Counted from the stretch's first letter, positions 8,054 through 15,557 are shown. The stretch: 22,106 nt of DNA from Myroides sp. (GCA_018384465.1 JAHAYQ010000012.1:1-22106), one strand, 5' to 3'. Notes: generated from the sequence alone by a model not told the origin. Program-made: numbers and translations.

Positions 8054-8747
8054 ACTGTGATGCTCTTATTTGGTTTACCAATTTATCTTCTTCAATTTGA
8101 CCGTCTTTCAAAAACACAATTCGTTTAGTCATTTCTGCAATATCGGGTTCGTGTGTTACGACAAGTACGGTTTTGCCTTCATCGTTGATTTGCTGTATTA
8201 AGTCCATAACCTCATACGATGTTTTAGTATCTAATGCTCCGGTTGGTTCGTCAGCTAACAACACTTTGGGATCCGATGCTAGTGCGCGGGCAATTGCCAC
8301 ACGTTGTTTTTGTCCGCCAGAAAGTTCATTAGGTAAGTGTTTTGCCCAGTTTGCCAAACCTACTTTTTCAAGGTAAAACATAGATCGTTCCATGCGCTCT
8401 TTTCTTGCTAAACCTTGATAATACAAAGGCAATGCTACATTGTCTAAAGCAGATTTATAGTTGATAAGGTTAAAAGACTGAAATACAAAACCCAGAAATT
8501 TATTGCGGTATTGTGAGGCAATGGTTTCGTTTAGGTTTTTAATAGGCACATTATCTAACGTGTACGAACCTTCATCGGCTTCGTCTAAAATACCAATAAT
8601 GTTTAAAAGGGTAGATTTACCCGAACCAGAGCTTCCCATGATAGAAACAAACTCGCCTTCTTTTACATTAAAATTGATGCCTTTGAGAACATGCAGCGCA
8701 TTTTTTCCCATTTGATACGATTTGTGAAGGTCTTTTATTTCTATCAT
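8046..8747 (-). CDS. ABC transporter ATP-binding protein (MacB/LolD type)
   Basis: I place the start at the ATG at 8747, giving 233 residues beginning MIEIKDLHKSYQ, the usual opening for this family. An in-frame ATG further upstream (8828) would add 27 unrelated residues and overlap the palindromic region. All nucleotide-binding motifs are intact: Walker A GSSGSGKST (38-46), Q-loop Gln90, signature LSGGQ (142-146), Walker B LLADEP with Glu167, and H-loop His199. The protein powers the adjoining pair of permeases, and its gene is the first of the efflux operon. Spacing and overlap (8 bp with the next gene) indicate a single transcript. LolD is an alternative name for such proteins, but the adaptor and TolC-like partners point to efflux instead. 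Confidence 0.95.
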   Translation of the reverse strand: MIEIKDLHKSYQMGKNALHVLKGINFNVKEGEFVSIMGSSGSGKSTLLNIIGILDEADEGSYTLDNVPIKNLNETIASQYRNKFLGFVFQSFNLINYKSALDNVALPLYYQGLARKERMERSMFYLEKVGLANWAKHLPNELSGGQKQRVAIARALASDPKVLLADEPTGALDTKTSYEVMDLIQQINDEGKTVLVVTHEPDIAEMTKRIVFLKDGQIEEDKLVNQIRASQYV

Positions 8748-8811
8748 AATTATGGTTTTAAAAGATGATGTAAACGAATATTTTAAAGTAAGTACTTCTT
8801 TTTTTAATATG

Positions 8812-8840
8812 TTACAATGTAAATACAAGTAATTTTACAT
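8812..8840. promoter_or_regulatory. Overlapping inverted repeats upstream of the efflux operon, candidate operator
   Basis: TTACA-A-TGTAA (8812-8822) is a perfect 5+5 palindrome. It overlaps a second inverted repeat, ATGTAAA (8817-8823) and TTTACAT (8834-8840), with a 10-bp spacer. The site lies 65-93 bp upstream of the ATPase start, where a minus-strand promoter would be expected, and contains a possible TTG -33 element. It may bind a dimeric regulator; none is encoded nearby. Confidence 0.35.
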
Positions 8841-8885
8841 ATTTTTTTACAGTTGAACATGAAAAATTTTAATGGTGGCTTTTTG

Positions 8886-8893
8886 TACCTTTG
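8886..8893 (+). promoter_or_regulatory. -7 promoter element for the lipoprotein gene at 8912
   Basis: TACCTTTG matches TAnnTTTG exactly, 18 bp before the ATG at 8912. No TTG is present at 17-23 bp upstream. Confidence 0.6.
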
Positions 8894-8911
8894 CAACATT
8901 TAATTTGAACG

Positions 8912-9610
8912 ATGATTAGAGCGGTTTTTACATTATTGATATCCCTATTCTTTTTTAGCAGTTGTACTTTATTAAAAACAACAAATAAGGAAGAAGTTCC
9001 ATCAGGTACTTATATTTTAAAAAATTCATTGGATAAAAATAAGGTATTTGTAGAAACTGTCAATGAAGAACTTCATTTTTATGAACTTACTTTCACTGCA
9101 ATGGATGAAGATTTAGCAAAGGAATCTCTAAAAGCAGATGTTTTAAAATTAACATATAACCCTCTATATATTCGTCAAAAAAGTTTAGACTTAGATTTTC
9201 TTACTATTCCCGTTAAATTAAGACCAGCTAAAAAAGACATTCCCTCACAACTTAATTCTGATATTACCGGCGCATTGTACGTAGGTTATCGCATTGATTC
9301 ATATAGTATTAAAAATGGTTTAAACATTCTTTCAAAACCTACTCAACAAATTAATCATATAGCTTATTCGATAGGTGTATTTTCAGGATTTGGAAACACA
9401 ACAATTTCACCTTTCACCACTGCGCAAATAGTAGAAAAAGAGTATGAAGGTATTGTATTTAGTAACGGAATAGCTGCCATAATTGGAACTAATCATTTTA
9501 GCGTAGGATTAACAATAGGAATAGACCATCTACTTGACAATAATAAAAGCTTTTGGATTTATCAGCAGAAACCTTGGGTTGGTGTGGGCGTAGGTTTAAA
9601 TTTGAATTGA
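8912..9610 (+). CDS. Uncharacterised lipoprotein
   Basis: A 232-residue protein I cannot assign to a named family. The first 18 residues form a lipoprotein signal: positively charged start, hydrophobic run, then FFSSC with Cys18 as the lipid-modified residue. The mature protein lacks long hydrophobic helices. Its second half (about 150-232) alternates glycine and hydrophobic residues (IGVFSGFGNTTISPFT, later VGLTIGIDHLLDNN and KPWVGVGVGLNLN). This suggests a small beta-rich or barrel-like domain at the outer membrane. A consensus -7 element 18 bp upstream indicates a single-gene transcript. It stands alone between the divergent efflux operon and the convergent uvrC gene, so the neighbours give no clue to function. 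Confidence 0.8.
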   Translation: MIRAVFTLLISLFFFSSCTLLKTTNKEEVPSGTYILKNSLDKNKVFVETVNEELHFYELTFTAMDEDLAKESLKADVLKLTYNPLYIRQKSLDLDFLTIPVKLRPAKKDIPSQLNSDITGALYVGYRIDSYSIKNGLNILSKPTQQINHIAYSIGVFSGFGNTTISPFTTAQIVEKEYEGIVFSNGIAAIIGTNHFSVGLTIGIDHLLDNNKSFWIYQQKPWVGVGVGLNLN

Positions 9611-9623
9611 TAAAACTGAGTAA

Positions 9624-9762
9624 CATCTGCGTATTATTGTTTGAACGCTGATAACGCTGATTAATTACGATCTTTTTATCTTTTTATCTTCACTCTTTAC
9701 GTGATAAACCTATAATATGCAAAATCTATGGCATCTGTGTGCTATTATTTGAAGACTGATAA
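9624..9762. repeat. 31-bp imperfect direct repeat, two copies (9624-9654 and 9732-9762)
   Basis: The two 31-base copies align without gaps at 25 of 31 positions, both opening CATCTG and closing CTGATAA, with starts 108 bp apart. They occupy the gap between the convergent lipoprotein and uvrC genes. Similar TCTGYG-containing intergenic repeats occur in other Flavobacteriaceae as far as I recall. I see no terminator-like hairpin in this gap. Confidence 0.5.
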
Positions 9763-9768
9763 ATAATA

Positions 9769-11571
9769 TTATTCCTTTTTAAAATAATCGAGTACTTTTT
9801 GCGCTTTTGATTTCCCAATAGACTTCTCGATAGCTTCAAACGGAGTTTCTTTCAAGCGTTTTATAGATTTAAATTCAATCATTAATTTTTCCATGGTTTT
9901 TGGACCGATGCCCGGAATGGTCGTTAAACCGCTATCAATCGCATTTTTACTACGTTGGTTTCTGTGGAACGTAATTCCAAAGCGGTGTGCCTCGTTACGT
10001 AAATGCTGAATAATTTTTAATGTTTCAGATTTTTTATCCAAATACAGCGGTATCGAATCGCCTGGATAAAACAATTCTTCTAAACGTTTGGCAATTCCTA
10101 TAATGGCAATTTTTCCTCTTAATCCTAATACTTCTAAACTTTTTAAAGCAGCACCTAATTGCCCTTTTCCTCCATCAATAATAATCAAATCGGGCAATGA
10201 TTCACCTTCTTCTAATAAACGACGGTATCTTCTGAAAACAACTTCTTCCATCGATGCAAAATCATTAGGCCCTTCAACGGTTTTAATATTAAAATGTCGG
10301 TAGTCCTTTTTGCTTGGCTTGCCATCTTTAAAGACCACACAGGCCGCCACAGGATTTGTTCCTTGAATGTTCGAATTATCGAAACACTCAATATGTCGTG
10401 GTTCTTTACTCAATCGTAAATCCGATTTCATTTGTGCCATAATCCGATTGGTATGTCGATCTGGATCTACAATTTTCATTTGCTTCATCTGATCCATGCG
10501 ATAATAACGGGCATTGCGTTCAGATAAATCTAATAATTGCTTTTTATCTCCTAACTTCGGAGTGGTAATTTTTAGACCCTCGCCTAAATCTACTTTAAAG
10601 GGTACAATAATTTCTTTGGCATACAATTTAAAGCGTTCGCGTAATTCAACAATTGCCAAGGTAAGCAGTTCATCATCGGCTTCTTCTAATTTCTTTTTAA
10701 GTTCTAAAGTATGCGAACGAATCACAGCGCCGTTTTTTATTTGAAGCATGTTGATATACGCACTGCCTTCGTCTGAAATAATTGAAAATACATCAACATT
10801 TGAAATTTTTGGATTTACCACCGTTGATTTTGCCTGATAATTCTCTAACAAATCAATTTTTTCTTTCATTTTCTGCGCTTCTTCAAACCGCATTTCTTCA
10901 GCATATTTCATCATTAGCGATTTAAATTCACGAATATTTTCTTTAAAATCGCCTTTTAAAATCGCTCTGATTGCCTGAATTTTACGTAAATACTCCTCTT
11001 CGCTTTCCAACCCTTCACACGGCCCCAAACAATTACCTATATGAAACTCTAAACACACTTTGTATTTTTCATTACGAATGTTTTGGGGCGATAAATCGTA
11101 ATTACAAGTGCGCAAAGGATACAGTTCTTTAATTAAATTTAAAAGGGCATGCATCAACTTACCGCTGGTATAGGGTCCAAAATATTCTGAACCGTCTTTT
11201 ATAACATTTCGAGTAGAAAAAACTCTTGGAAATCGTTCATTTTTTATGCAAATCCAAGGATACGTCTTATCATCTTTTAGTAAAATATTGTATCGAGGTT
11301 GTAAGTTTTTAATTAAGCTGTTTTCTAACAACAAGGCATCCATTTCCGTTTCAACAACTATGTGCTTAATAGTCGCGATTTTCTTTACTAAAACATTGAT
11401 TCTTGCCGTATCGTGTTGTTTGTTGAAATAAGAACTTACTCGTTTTTTAAGATTTTTTGCCTTACCTACATATAATATTTTACTGTCTTTATCAAAATAT
11501 TGATACACCCCTGGAGCGTCGGGTAAGGTTCTTAACTGAAGTTCTATAGTTGATTGCACACTCATTTTCAT
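9769..11571 (-). CDS. uvrC: Excinuclease ABC subunit C
   Basis: A 600-residue UvrC, the usual length. It makes both incisions flanking DNA lesions in nucleotide excision repair, recruited by UvrB. The N-terminal GIY-YIG nuclease (about 16-95) shows GVY (21-23), YVG (34-36), Arg44 and the metal-binding Glu83 in LLENSLIKNLQPRYN. A cysteine pair in KVCLEFHIGNCLGPCEG (about 170-185) fits the cysteine-containing region of the family. The UvrB-binding segment follows (FKSLMMKYAEEMRFEEAQKMKEKI, about 215-240). The RNase H-like second nuclease contains CFDNSNIQG and LIIIDGGKGQL. The C-terminus has helix-hairpin-helix motifs (IPGIGPKTMEKLM). The ATG at 11571 or the in-frame ATG at 11565 may be used; the promoter at 11582-11589 slightly favours 11565. 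Confidence 0.97.
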   Translation of the reverse strand: MKMSVQSTIELQLRTLPDAPGVYQYFDKDSKILYVGKAKNLKKRVSSYFNKQHDTARINVLVKKIATIKHIVVETEMDALLLENSLIKNLQPRYNILLKDDKTYPWICIKNERFPRVFSTRNVIKDGSEYFGPYTSGKLMHALLNLIKELYPLRTCNYDLSPQNIRNEKYKVCLEFHIGNCLGPCEGLESEEEYLRKIQAIRAILKGDFKENIREFKSLMMKYAEEMRFEEAQKMKEKIDLLENYQAKSTVVNPKISNVDVFSIISDEGSAYINMLQIKNGAVIRSHTLELKKKLEEADDELLTLAIVELRERFKLYAKEIIVPFKVDLGEGLKITTPKLGDKKQLLDLSERNARYYRMDQMKQMKIVDPDRHTNRIMAQMKSDLRLSKEPRHIECFDNSNIQGTNPVAACVVFKDGKPSKKDYRHFNIKTVEGPNDFASMEEVVFRRYRRLLEEGESLPDLIIIDGGKGQLGAALKSLEVLGLRGKIAIIGIAKRLEELFYPGDSIPLYLDKKSETLKIIQHLRNEAHRFGITFHRNQRSKNAIDSGLTTIPGIGPKTMEKLMIEFKSIKRLKETPFEAIEKSIGKSKAQKVLDYFKKE

Positions 11572-11581
11572 TTCCTTTCTA

Positions 11582-11589
11582 CAAAGTTA
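11582..11589 (-). promoter_or_regulatory. -7 promoter element for uvrC
   Basis: The minus strand reads TAACTTTG, an exact TAnnTTTG match. Transcription would begin near 11575, leaving about 4 nt before the ATG at 11571 or 10 nt before the one at 11565. Confidence 0.55.
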
Positions 11590-11605
11590 ATCTAAGATTT
11601 TATAT

Positions 11606-11613
11606 TATCTTCG
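11606..11613 (+). promoter_or_regulatory. Possible -7 element for the aspartoacylase-like operon
   Basis: TATCTTCG matches 7 of 8 positions of TAnnTTTG, 26 bp before the ATG at 11640. It lies back to back with the uvrC promoter. No -33 element is evident. Confidence 0.35.
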
Positions 11614-11639
11614 TTATATAACAGTATGTACACATTTTT

Positions 11640-12614
11640 ATGGAGATATCCAATAGTGAATTTATTTTATTAGACAAAAATATCATTCCGGGCGAAACTA
11701 AAATCATCAACTTAAACATTGCCAAATTACATACAATGACCGAGTTGAACGTGCCCATCATTGTTTCTCGATCTATTTACGAGGGTCCAACGGTTTTGTT
11801 ATCTGCAGGTTTGCATGGCGATGAATTAACGGGAATTGAAATTGTTCGACAGCTTATCCGACAAGGAATTAATTATCCGGCTTGTGGAACAATTATCTGT
11901 ATTCCGTTAATCAATGTTTTTGGTTTTGTTAATCAAGATAGAGATTTTCCGGACGGACGCGATTTGAATCGTGTTTTTCCTGGATCAGCCAACGGATCAT
12001 TAGCCAGCAGGTTTGCTTATAGCATTATGCAAGATATTATTCCGCAGGTTGATTATGTGATTGATTTTCACTCAGGAGGTCGCAGTCGTTTCAATGTACC
12101 TCAAATCAGGATCGAACCCAATAATGAAGAATTGGCAACACTTGCACATGCCTTTTCGGCTCCTTTTTTATTGTACTCAGAAAACATTAATGGATCTTTT
12201 CGCGAAGCTTGTGACCAATCAGGTGTAAAACACCTACTTTTTGAAGGCGGAAAAGCATTAGATATGGATAGCAGCGTGGTAGAAGCCGGCGTGCAAGGAA
12301 CTATTCGCTTTTTAGATAATCTTAATATGTTGGGATCTGAATTTTCATCAGAAATTCCTGAACAACCAATGGTTCGCATTACTCATTCATCGTGGATTAG
12401 GGCACAATATTCGGGTTTATTCCACAATTTTGTTAGTAACGGAACGTATGTAAAAGAAGGAGAAGAAATAGGAAAAATAACCGATCCGTACGGCTTGGTT
12501 GAAGAATCGGTTTTAGCGCCAAACAATGGCTATATCATTTGTCAAAACCAAGCGCCCATTGTTTTTCAAGGAGATGCGGTTTATCATATATCAACAAAAA
12601 TAGAAAATGACTAA
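11640..12614 (+). CDS. Succinylglutamate desuccinylase/aspartoacylase-family zinc hydrolase
   Basis: A 324-residue member of the M14-like AstE/ASPA family, which hydrolyses N-acyl amino acids or related amides with one zinc ion. The zinc ligands are visible as His59 and Glu62 in GLHGDELTG and His144 in VIDFHSGG. The substrate-binding block DGRDLNRVFPG (105-115) is intact, and Glu202 in LLFEGG is the likely general base. The last 80 or so residues form the all-beta C-terminal domain of the family (VKEGEEIGKI, VLAPNNGYII). The natural substrate is not predictable; bacterial relatives carry several different activities. The gene overlaps the folate enzyme gene by 8 bp, so the two are co-transcribed, although no metabolic link is obvious. 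Confidence 0.88.
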   Translation: MEISNSEFILLDKNIIPGETKIINLNIAKLHTMTELNVPIIVSRSIYEGPTVLLSAGLHGDELTGIEIVRQLIRQGINYPACGTIICIPLINVFGFVNQDRDFPDGRDLNRVFPGSANGSLASRFAYSIMQDIIPQVDYVIDFHSGGRSRFNVPQIRIEPNNEELATLAHAFSAPFLLYSENINGSFREACDQSGVKHLLFEGGKALDMDSSVVEAGVQGTIRFLDNLNMLGSEFSSEIPEQPMVRITHSSWIRAQYSGLFHNFVSNGTYVKEGEEIGKITDPYGLVEESVLAPNNGYIICQNQAPIVFQGDAVYHISTKIEND

Positions 12615-13170
12615 AAACGAATTACGCAAAAAATACAAAATGTTACGAAGCGATCTTAGCTTGGAACAAATTGAAGATTTAAGTCTGCAAATTGCCAATG
12701 AATCGCTAAAACTCCCTATCTGGGATTTTGAAAATTACCATCTTTTTTTATCGATTCACGAACACAAAGAAGTACAAACCGATGCATTGCTACATATTTT
12801 ACACGGAAAAGACAAAAACGTAATTGTTTCAAAGTCTGATTTTGAAACCCGCACAATGGAACATGTTTTATTGACCGATAATGTAACCATTAAAAAAAAC
12901 GAATGGAATATTCCCGAACCACAAAATGGGTTTAAAGTAGCCGATGATAACATTGATGTAGTATTTGTTCCACTATTAGCTTACGACGTTTTTGGAAACC
13001 GCGTGGGTTATGGCAAAGGTTTTTACGATTTGTTTTTATCAAAATGCAAACCAAACGTTGTAAAAATAGGTTTGTCGTTTTTTGATCCCGAGCCTATTAT
13101 TACAAATATTTTTTCAGAAGATATACGGCTCGATTATTGTATTACACCAACAAATACAATAAAGTTTTAA
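12607..13170 (+). CDS. 5-formyltetrahydrofolate cyclo-ligase
   Basis: A 187-residue protein of the usual length for this enzyme. It uses ATP to convert 5-formyltetrahydrofolate to 5,10-methenyltetrahydrofolate in the cytoplasm, recycling a dead-end one-carbon form. The N-terminal KNELRKKYKMLR segment carries the basic residues conserved in the family. The diagnostic C-terminal motif is complete: VFVPLLAYDVFGNRVGYGKGFYD (about 118-140), including the glycine-rich GYGKGFYD loop that binds the nucleotide. It overlaps the hydrolase gene upstream by 8 bp and precedes the small basic lipoprotein gene by 3 bp. Related proteins are called FAU1 or YgfA; I leave the symbol empty as usage varies. Confidence 0.95.
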   Translation: MTKNELRKKYKMLRSDLSLEQIEDLSLQIANESLKLPIWDFENYHLFLSIHEHKEVQTDALLHILHGKDKNVIVSKSDFETRTMEHVLLTDNVTIKKNEWNIPEPQNGFKVADDNIDVVFVPLLAYDVFGNRVGYGKGFYDLFLSKCKPNVVKIGLSFFDPEPIITNIFSEDIRLDYCITPTNTIKF

Positions 13171-13173
13171 TCT

Positions 13174-13440
13174 ATGAAAAAGTTATTTTTAGGCAGAACA
13201 GCACGTTATTTAGGCATATTTATGATCCTTATGGCGTTTTCGTTATCACTAACAAGTTGCGTAGTACACACACCTTCATCGCATCGCACTACACATAAAC
13301 GCATACCGCCCGGACAGCATAAAAAACTACATGGCGATAAATCGGCAAAGCGCTATACACCAAAAAAACAAAAGAAACATCCTAAAAAAACGGGTAAGCC
13401 AAACGGCATGAAGAAAAATAATCACAAACACGGAAGATAA
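13174..13440 (+). CDS. Small, highly basic lipoprotein
   Basis: An 88-residue predicted lipoprotein with a long charged N-region, a hydrophobic helix (about 12-26) and a lipobox ending LTSC, making Cys29 the lipid-modified residue. The mature 60 residues are dominated by Lys, His, Arg and Pro, and contain KRIPPGQHKKLHGDKSAK. Short Bacteroidota lipoproteins with a PPGQ.KK..G.KSAK pattern are common, and I recall that some carry unreliable names such as 'quinol oxidase subunit 4'; nothing here supports oxidase function. The basic tail could bind anionic envelope polymers or nucleic acid, which is inference. It starts 3 bp after the folate enzyme gene, and its stop codon sits inside a terminator hairpin, so it closes the operon. 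Confidence 0.8.
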   Translation: MKKLFLGRTARYLGIFMILMAFSLSLTSCVVHTPSSHRTTHKRIPPGQHKKLHGDKSAKRYTPKKQKKHPKKTGKPNGMKKNNHKHGR

Positions 13441-13453
13441 TTCCGTGTTTTTT
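13426..13453 (+). terminator. Rho-independent terminator ending the aspartoacylase operon
   Basis: AAACACGGAA (13426-13435) pairs perfectly with TTCCGTGTTT (13441-13450) across the five-base loop GATAA, followed by more T. The TAA stop of the lipoprotein gene lies in the loop. Confidence 0.88.
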
Positions 13454-13490
13454 ATTAACCTATATTAAGCACAATAAACATTAGGCTTCT

Positions 13491-13498
13491 TATCTTTG
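13491..13498 (+). promoter_or_regulatory. -7 promoter element for the nitroreductase gene
   Basis: TATCTTTG matches TAnnTTTG exactly, 22 bp before the ATG at 13521 and just after the preceding terminator. Confidence 0.65.
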
Positions 13499-13520
13499 TA
13501 GTACAAAAACAAAACAAACT

Positions 13521-14153
13521 ATGGAATTAATAAATGCATTAAACTGGAGATACGCTACAAAAAAAATGAACGGAGAACAAGTTGCAGATGACAACGTGCA
13601 ACAAATTGTTACAGCAGCACATTTAGCACCTACTTCATCGGGTTTACAACCTTTCGAAATTATTGTTGTAAGTAACAAAGAATTAAAAGAAAAGATACAA
13701 CCAATAGCATACGGACAATCACAAATTGTTGATGGATCTCACCTATTAATTTTTGCTTCATGGGATAAATATACCGATGAACGTATAGATGGTATTTTTG
13801 ACCATATGAATACTGAGCGTGGGTTGCCACTAAACACAACCGATGAATACAAAGCTACATTAAAAGCACAATTATTAGGCATGCCCCAAGAGCAACAAGC
13901 AGCGCATACAGCAAAGCAAGCGTATATAGGTTTTGGTACCGCTATTGCTGCTGCAGCTATGTTAAAAGTAGATGCTACACCAATGGAAGGTTTTGTAAAC
14001 AATGATTTAGACGAATTATTAGGATTAAAAGCAAAAGGATTAAAATCGCAAACTATATTAGCATTAGGTTATCGAGCTACAGAGGGTGATTGGTTACAAG
14101 GAATGAAAAAAGTGCGTCAGCCAAAAGAAAAATTTGTTACCGAAATTAAATAA
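13521..14153 (+). CDS. Nitroreductase-family NAD(P)H-dependent FMN oxidoreductase
   Basis: A 210-residue protein of NfsB-like type. These cytoplasmic flavoproteins use NAD(P)H to reduce quinones, nitroaromatics or pteridines. FMN-contact features of the family are visible: RYATKKM near the N-terminus (10-16), APTSSGLQPFEIIVV (about 36-50), IGFGTAIAAAAMLKVDATPMEGF (about 136-158) and the C-terminal LALGYR followed by KVRQPKEKF. No signal peptide or membrane segment is seen. It is a single-gene unit with its own promoter and a strong terminator, so it is regulated separately from the neighbouring operon. The physiological substrate cannot be told from sequence. Confidence 0.92.
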   Translation: MELINALNWRYATKKMNGEQVADDNVQQIVTAAHLAPTSSGLQPFEIIVVSNKELKEKIQPIAYGQSQIVDGSHLLIFASWDKYTDERIDGIFDHMNTERGLPLNTTDEYKATLKAQLLGMPQEQQAAHTAKQAYIGFGTAIAAAAMLKVDATPMEGFVNNDLDELLGLKAKGLKSQTILALGYRATEGDWLQGMKKVRQPKEKFVTEIK

Positions 14154-14174
14154 AACGGTTTTTAAATACATTAT

Positions 14175-14206
14175 AAAGTGGTTAGGAAAAATCCTAACCA
14201 CTTTTA
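14175..14206 (+). terminator. Rho-independent terminator after the nitroreductase gene
   Basis: A perfect 13-bp stem joins AAAGTGGTTAGGA (14175-14187) and TCCTAACCACTTT (14192-14204) across an AAAA loop, followed by T-rich sequence. Confidence 0.92.
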
Positions 14207-14250
14207 TTTTATACACAAAATATTAGTTGTGAATGATACAACCCCGATGA

Positions 14251-14284
14251 TTGAGTTTTAGAATCACAAAAAATTTTATCTTTA
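14251..14284 (+). promoter_or_regulatory. Promoter of the DoxX-like gene
   Basis: TTG (14251-14253) is followed after 23 bp by TATCTTTA (14277-14284), 7 of 8 positions of TAnnTTTG. The element ends 17 bp before the ATG at 14302. Confidence 0.5.
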
Positions 14285-14301
14285 CCTAAAAACAAAACAA
14301 T

Positions 14302-14682
14302 ATGAACTATATTACAGAAATACTTATTTTACTGTTTTTGGCGGTTACTTTTTTACAATCGGGTTACGATAAAATAATTGATTGGAAAGGAAATGTTGGG
14401 TGGTTAAAATCGCATTTTGCCAATACCTTTTTAGGCGATAAAGTACCTTTTTCGTTAGGAATTATCTTGATTCTAGAAATTATTGCAGGAATTTTAGCTT
14501 TGGCAGGCATTTGGTTTTTATTTAACGATTGTAAGGAAATTGCGTTATACTCGGCAATTGTTTCTTCTATTACACTGTTATTGCTACTTTATGGTCAGCG
14601 TATTGCCAAAGATTACGACGGTGCCCGCACTATTATAATTTATTTTATCCCGACAATATTTTTAGTTTTTATATTGAAATAA
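14302..14682 (+). CDS. DoxX-like integral membrane protein
   Basis: A 126-residue protein with four predicted membrane helices (about 4-20, 51-70, 78-97 and 108-125). The first helix ends in SGYDKIIDW and the loop before the last reads YGQRIAKDYDGA. Both positions match the SG..KL..W and Q...KDY.GA patterns of DoxX/TerC-like quinone-related membrane proteins of Bacteroidota. The DoxX family name comes from a subunit of an archaeal thiosulfate:quinone oxidoreductase, but most bacterial members are uncharacterised and linked only loosely to redox stress. It sits alone between two terminators and has its own promoter. The function remains open. Confidence 0.8.
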   Translation: MNYITEILILLFLAVTFLQSGYDKIIDWKGNVGWLKSHFANTFLGDKVPFSLGIILILEIIAGILALAGIWFLFNDCKEIALYSAIVSSITLLLLLYGQRIAKDYDGARTIIIYFIPTIFLVFILK

Positions 14683-14756
14683 TATTATTTGGCACACTAA
14701 TTGATTAATCGATATAAGTTATGAAAAGGAAAATTTATTTTGGTTAGTTTAGTTGT

Positions 14757-14784
14757 AAAAAGTCCCGCATTTGCGGGACTTTTT
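14757..14784. terminator. Bidirectional terminator between the DoxX-like and Bax inhibitor-like genes
   Basis: AAAAAGTCCCGC (14757-14768) pairs with GCGGGACTTTTT (14773-14784) across a four-base loop. The A and T runs on both sides let it work on either strand for these convergent genes. Confidence 0.93.
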
Positions 14785-14808
14785 AGTTATCAAATACCTT
14801 ATTTCTTA

Positions 14809-15498
14809 TTAATTTCTACTCATTAACAAACGTAATACATACCAAAACAACAACATTAATGAGGCAAATAAAGACAATGCTGCCGCAATATATTGGTTGG
14901 TACCAAATTGGTTTTTAATTTGATGTGTGTTGTATAAAATTGATCCCGATGCTAAAACAATCATACCTATTGAGAACCACAAACCTAAATCAAAATCAAA
15001 CAACATTCCGGCAACGATTGCACCTATTGCTACGAAAAATCCGATCGCTAAAATGCTGCGTAGAAATGAAAAATCGGCTTTGGTACTAAAAACCACAAAC
15101 GTCAACCCTAAAAACAAACTTCCTGTGATAATTGCTGCCTGAGTTAATAATTCGTAACTACCTGTGTAATAAATAGCAATGTAAAGTATTGGTACAAAAA
15201 TCAACGCTTCGGCAACTATGTATAAAAAGTAACCTAAATATTGTTTAGATAAACTGCTGTTGTTATATGCCATTTTTTGGGCAATGTAGGTAACGCCCAT
15301 AAAGCCACCTAATAATACCAACCACAAATAGCCCTGTGTTAAACTTAACATGAAATCAACTAAAGGATCAATTCGTAAAAAAAGGGCTTCTAAAATTACA
15401 AATGCTACCAAACCTAAAGCTAAATTTAAATACGTTTTTTTATAAAATGTAGCTTGTTCTTGTTTTGTTGCCTGTGCGGCTAATTGGAATGCTTCCAT
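14809..15498 (-). CDS. Bax inhibitor-1/YccA-family membrane protein
   Basis: A 229-residue protein with seven predicted membrane helices after a short polar N-terminus. Family features are visible: FYKKTYLNLALGLV at the start of helix 1, the GYFLYIVAEALIFVPILY region, FSTKADFSFLRSIL between helices, and a C-terminal ILYNTHQI..QFGTNQYIAAALSLFASLMLLFWYVLRLL. The two Asp-containing positions (in MLFDFD and the preceding loops) are where pH-sensing calcium-leak members carry their di-aspartyl sensor, but I cannot align them with certainty. Bacterial members are linked to calcium leak and membrane protein quality control. It is a single-gene unit, with a possible TATCTTTA element upstream and the shared terminator downstream. 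Confidence 0.92.
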   Translation of the reverse strand: MEAFQLAAQATKQEQATFYKKTYLNLALGLVAFVILEALFLRIDPLVDFMLSLTQGYLWLVLLGGFMGVTYIAQKMAYNNSSLSKQYLGYFLYIVAEALIFVPILYIAIYYTGSYELLTQAAIITGSLFLGLTFVVFSTKADFSFLRSILAIGFFVAIGAIVAGMLFDFDLGLWFSIGMIVLASGSILYNTHQIKNQFGTNQYIAAALSLFASLMLLFWYVLRLLMSRN

Positions 15499-15521
15499 AA
15501 AATTTATTTTAGTTGAATATT

Positions 15522-15529
15522 TAAAGATA
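15522..15529 (-). promoter_or_regulatory. Possible -7 element for the Bax inhibitor-like gene
   Basis: The minus strand reads TATCTTTA, one mismatch from TAnnTTTG, 23 bp before the ATG at 15498. Confidence 0.45.
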
Positions 15530-15557
15530 AAAAAAGATTTCTTTTTGAGCAGAAATC

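Noticed and set aside
8046..8747. LolD (lipoprotein release) assignment for the ATPase, with the permeases as LolC/LolE
   Set aside because: The operon also encodes a HlyD/MacA adaptor and a TolC-like channel, and the permeases have MacB-type cores, so a tripartite efflux pump fits better.
9611..9768. Search for a terminator or RNA gene between the convergent lipoprotein and uvrC genes
   Set aside because: No stable hairpin with a T run was found, only the imperfect direct repeat.
14694..14716. AT-rich near-palindrome around ATTGATTAATCGAT downstream of the DoxX-like gene
   Set aside because: The arms are short and imperfect, and the sequence lies before a clear terminator with no gene start nearby, so chance is the best explanation.
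14721..14747. Eight-codon ORF (MKRKIYFG) before the terminator at 14757
   Set aside because: It is too short, has no promoter of its own and is probably untranslated 3' sequence.
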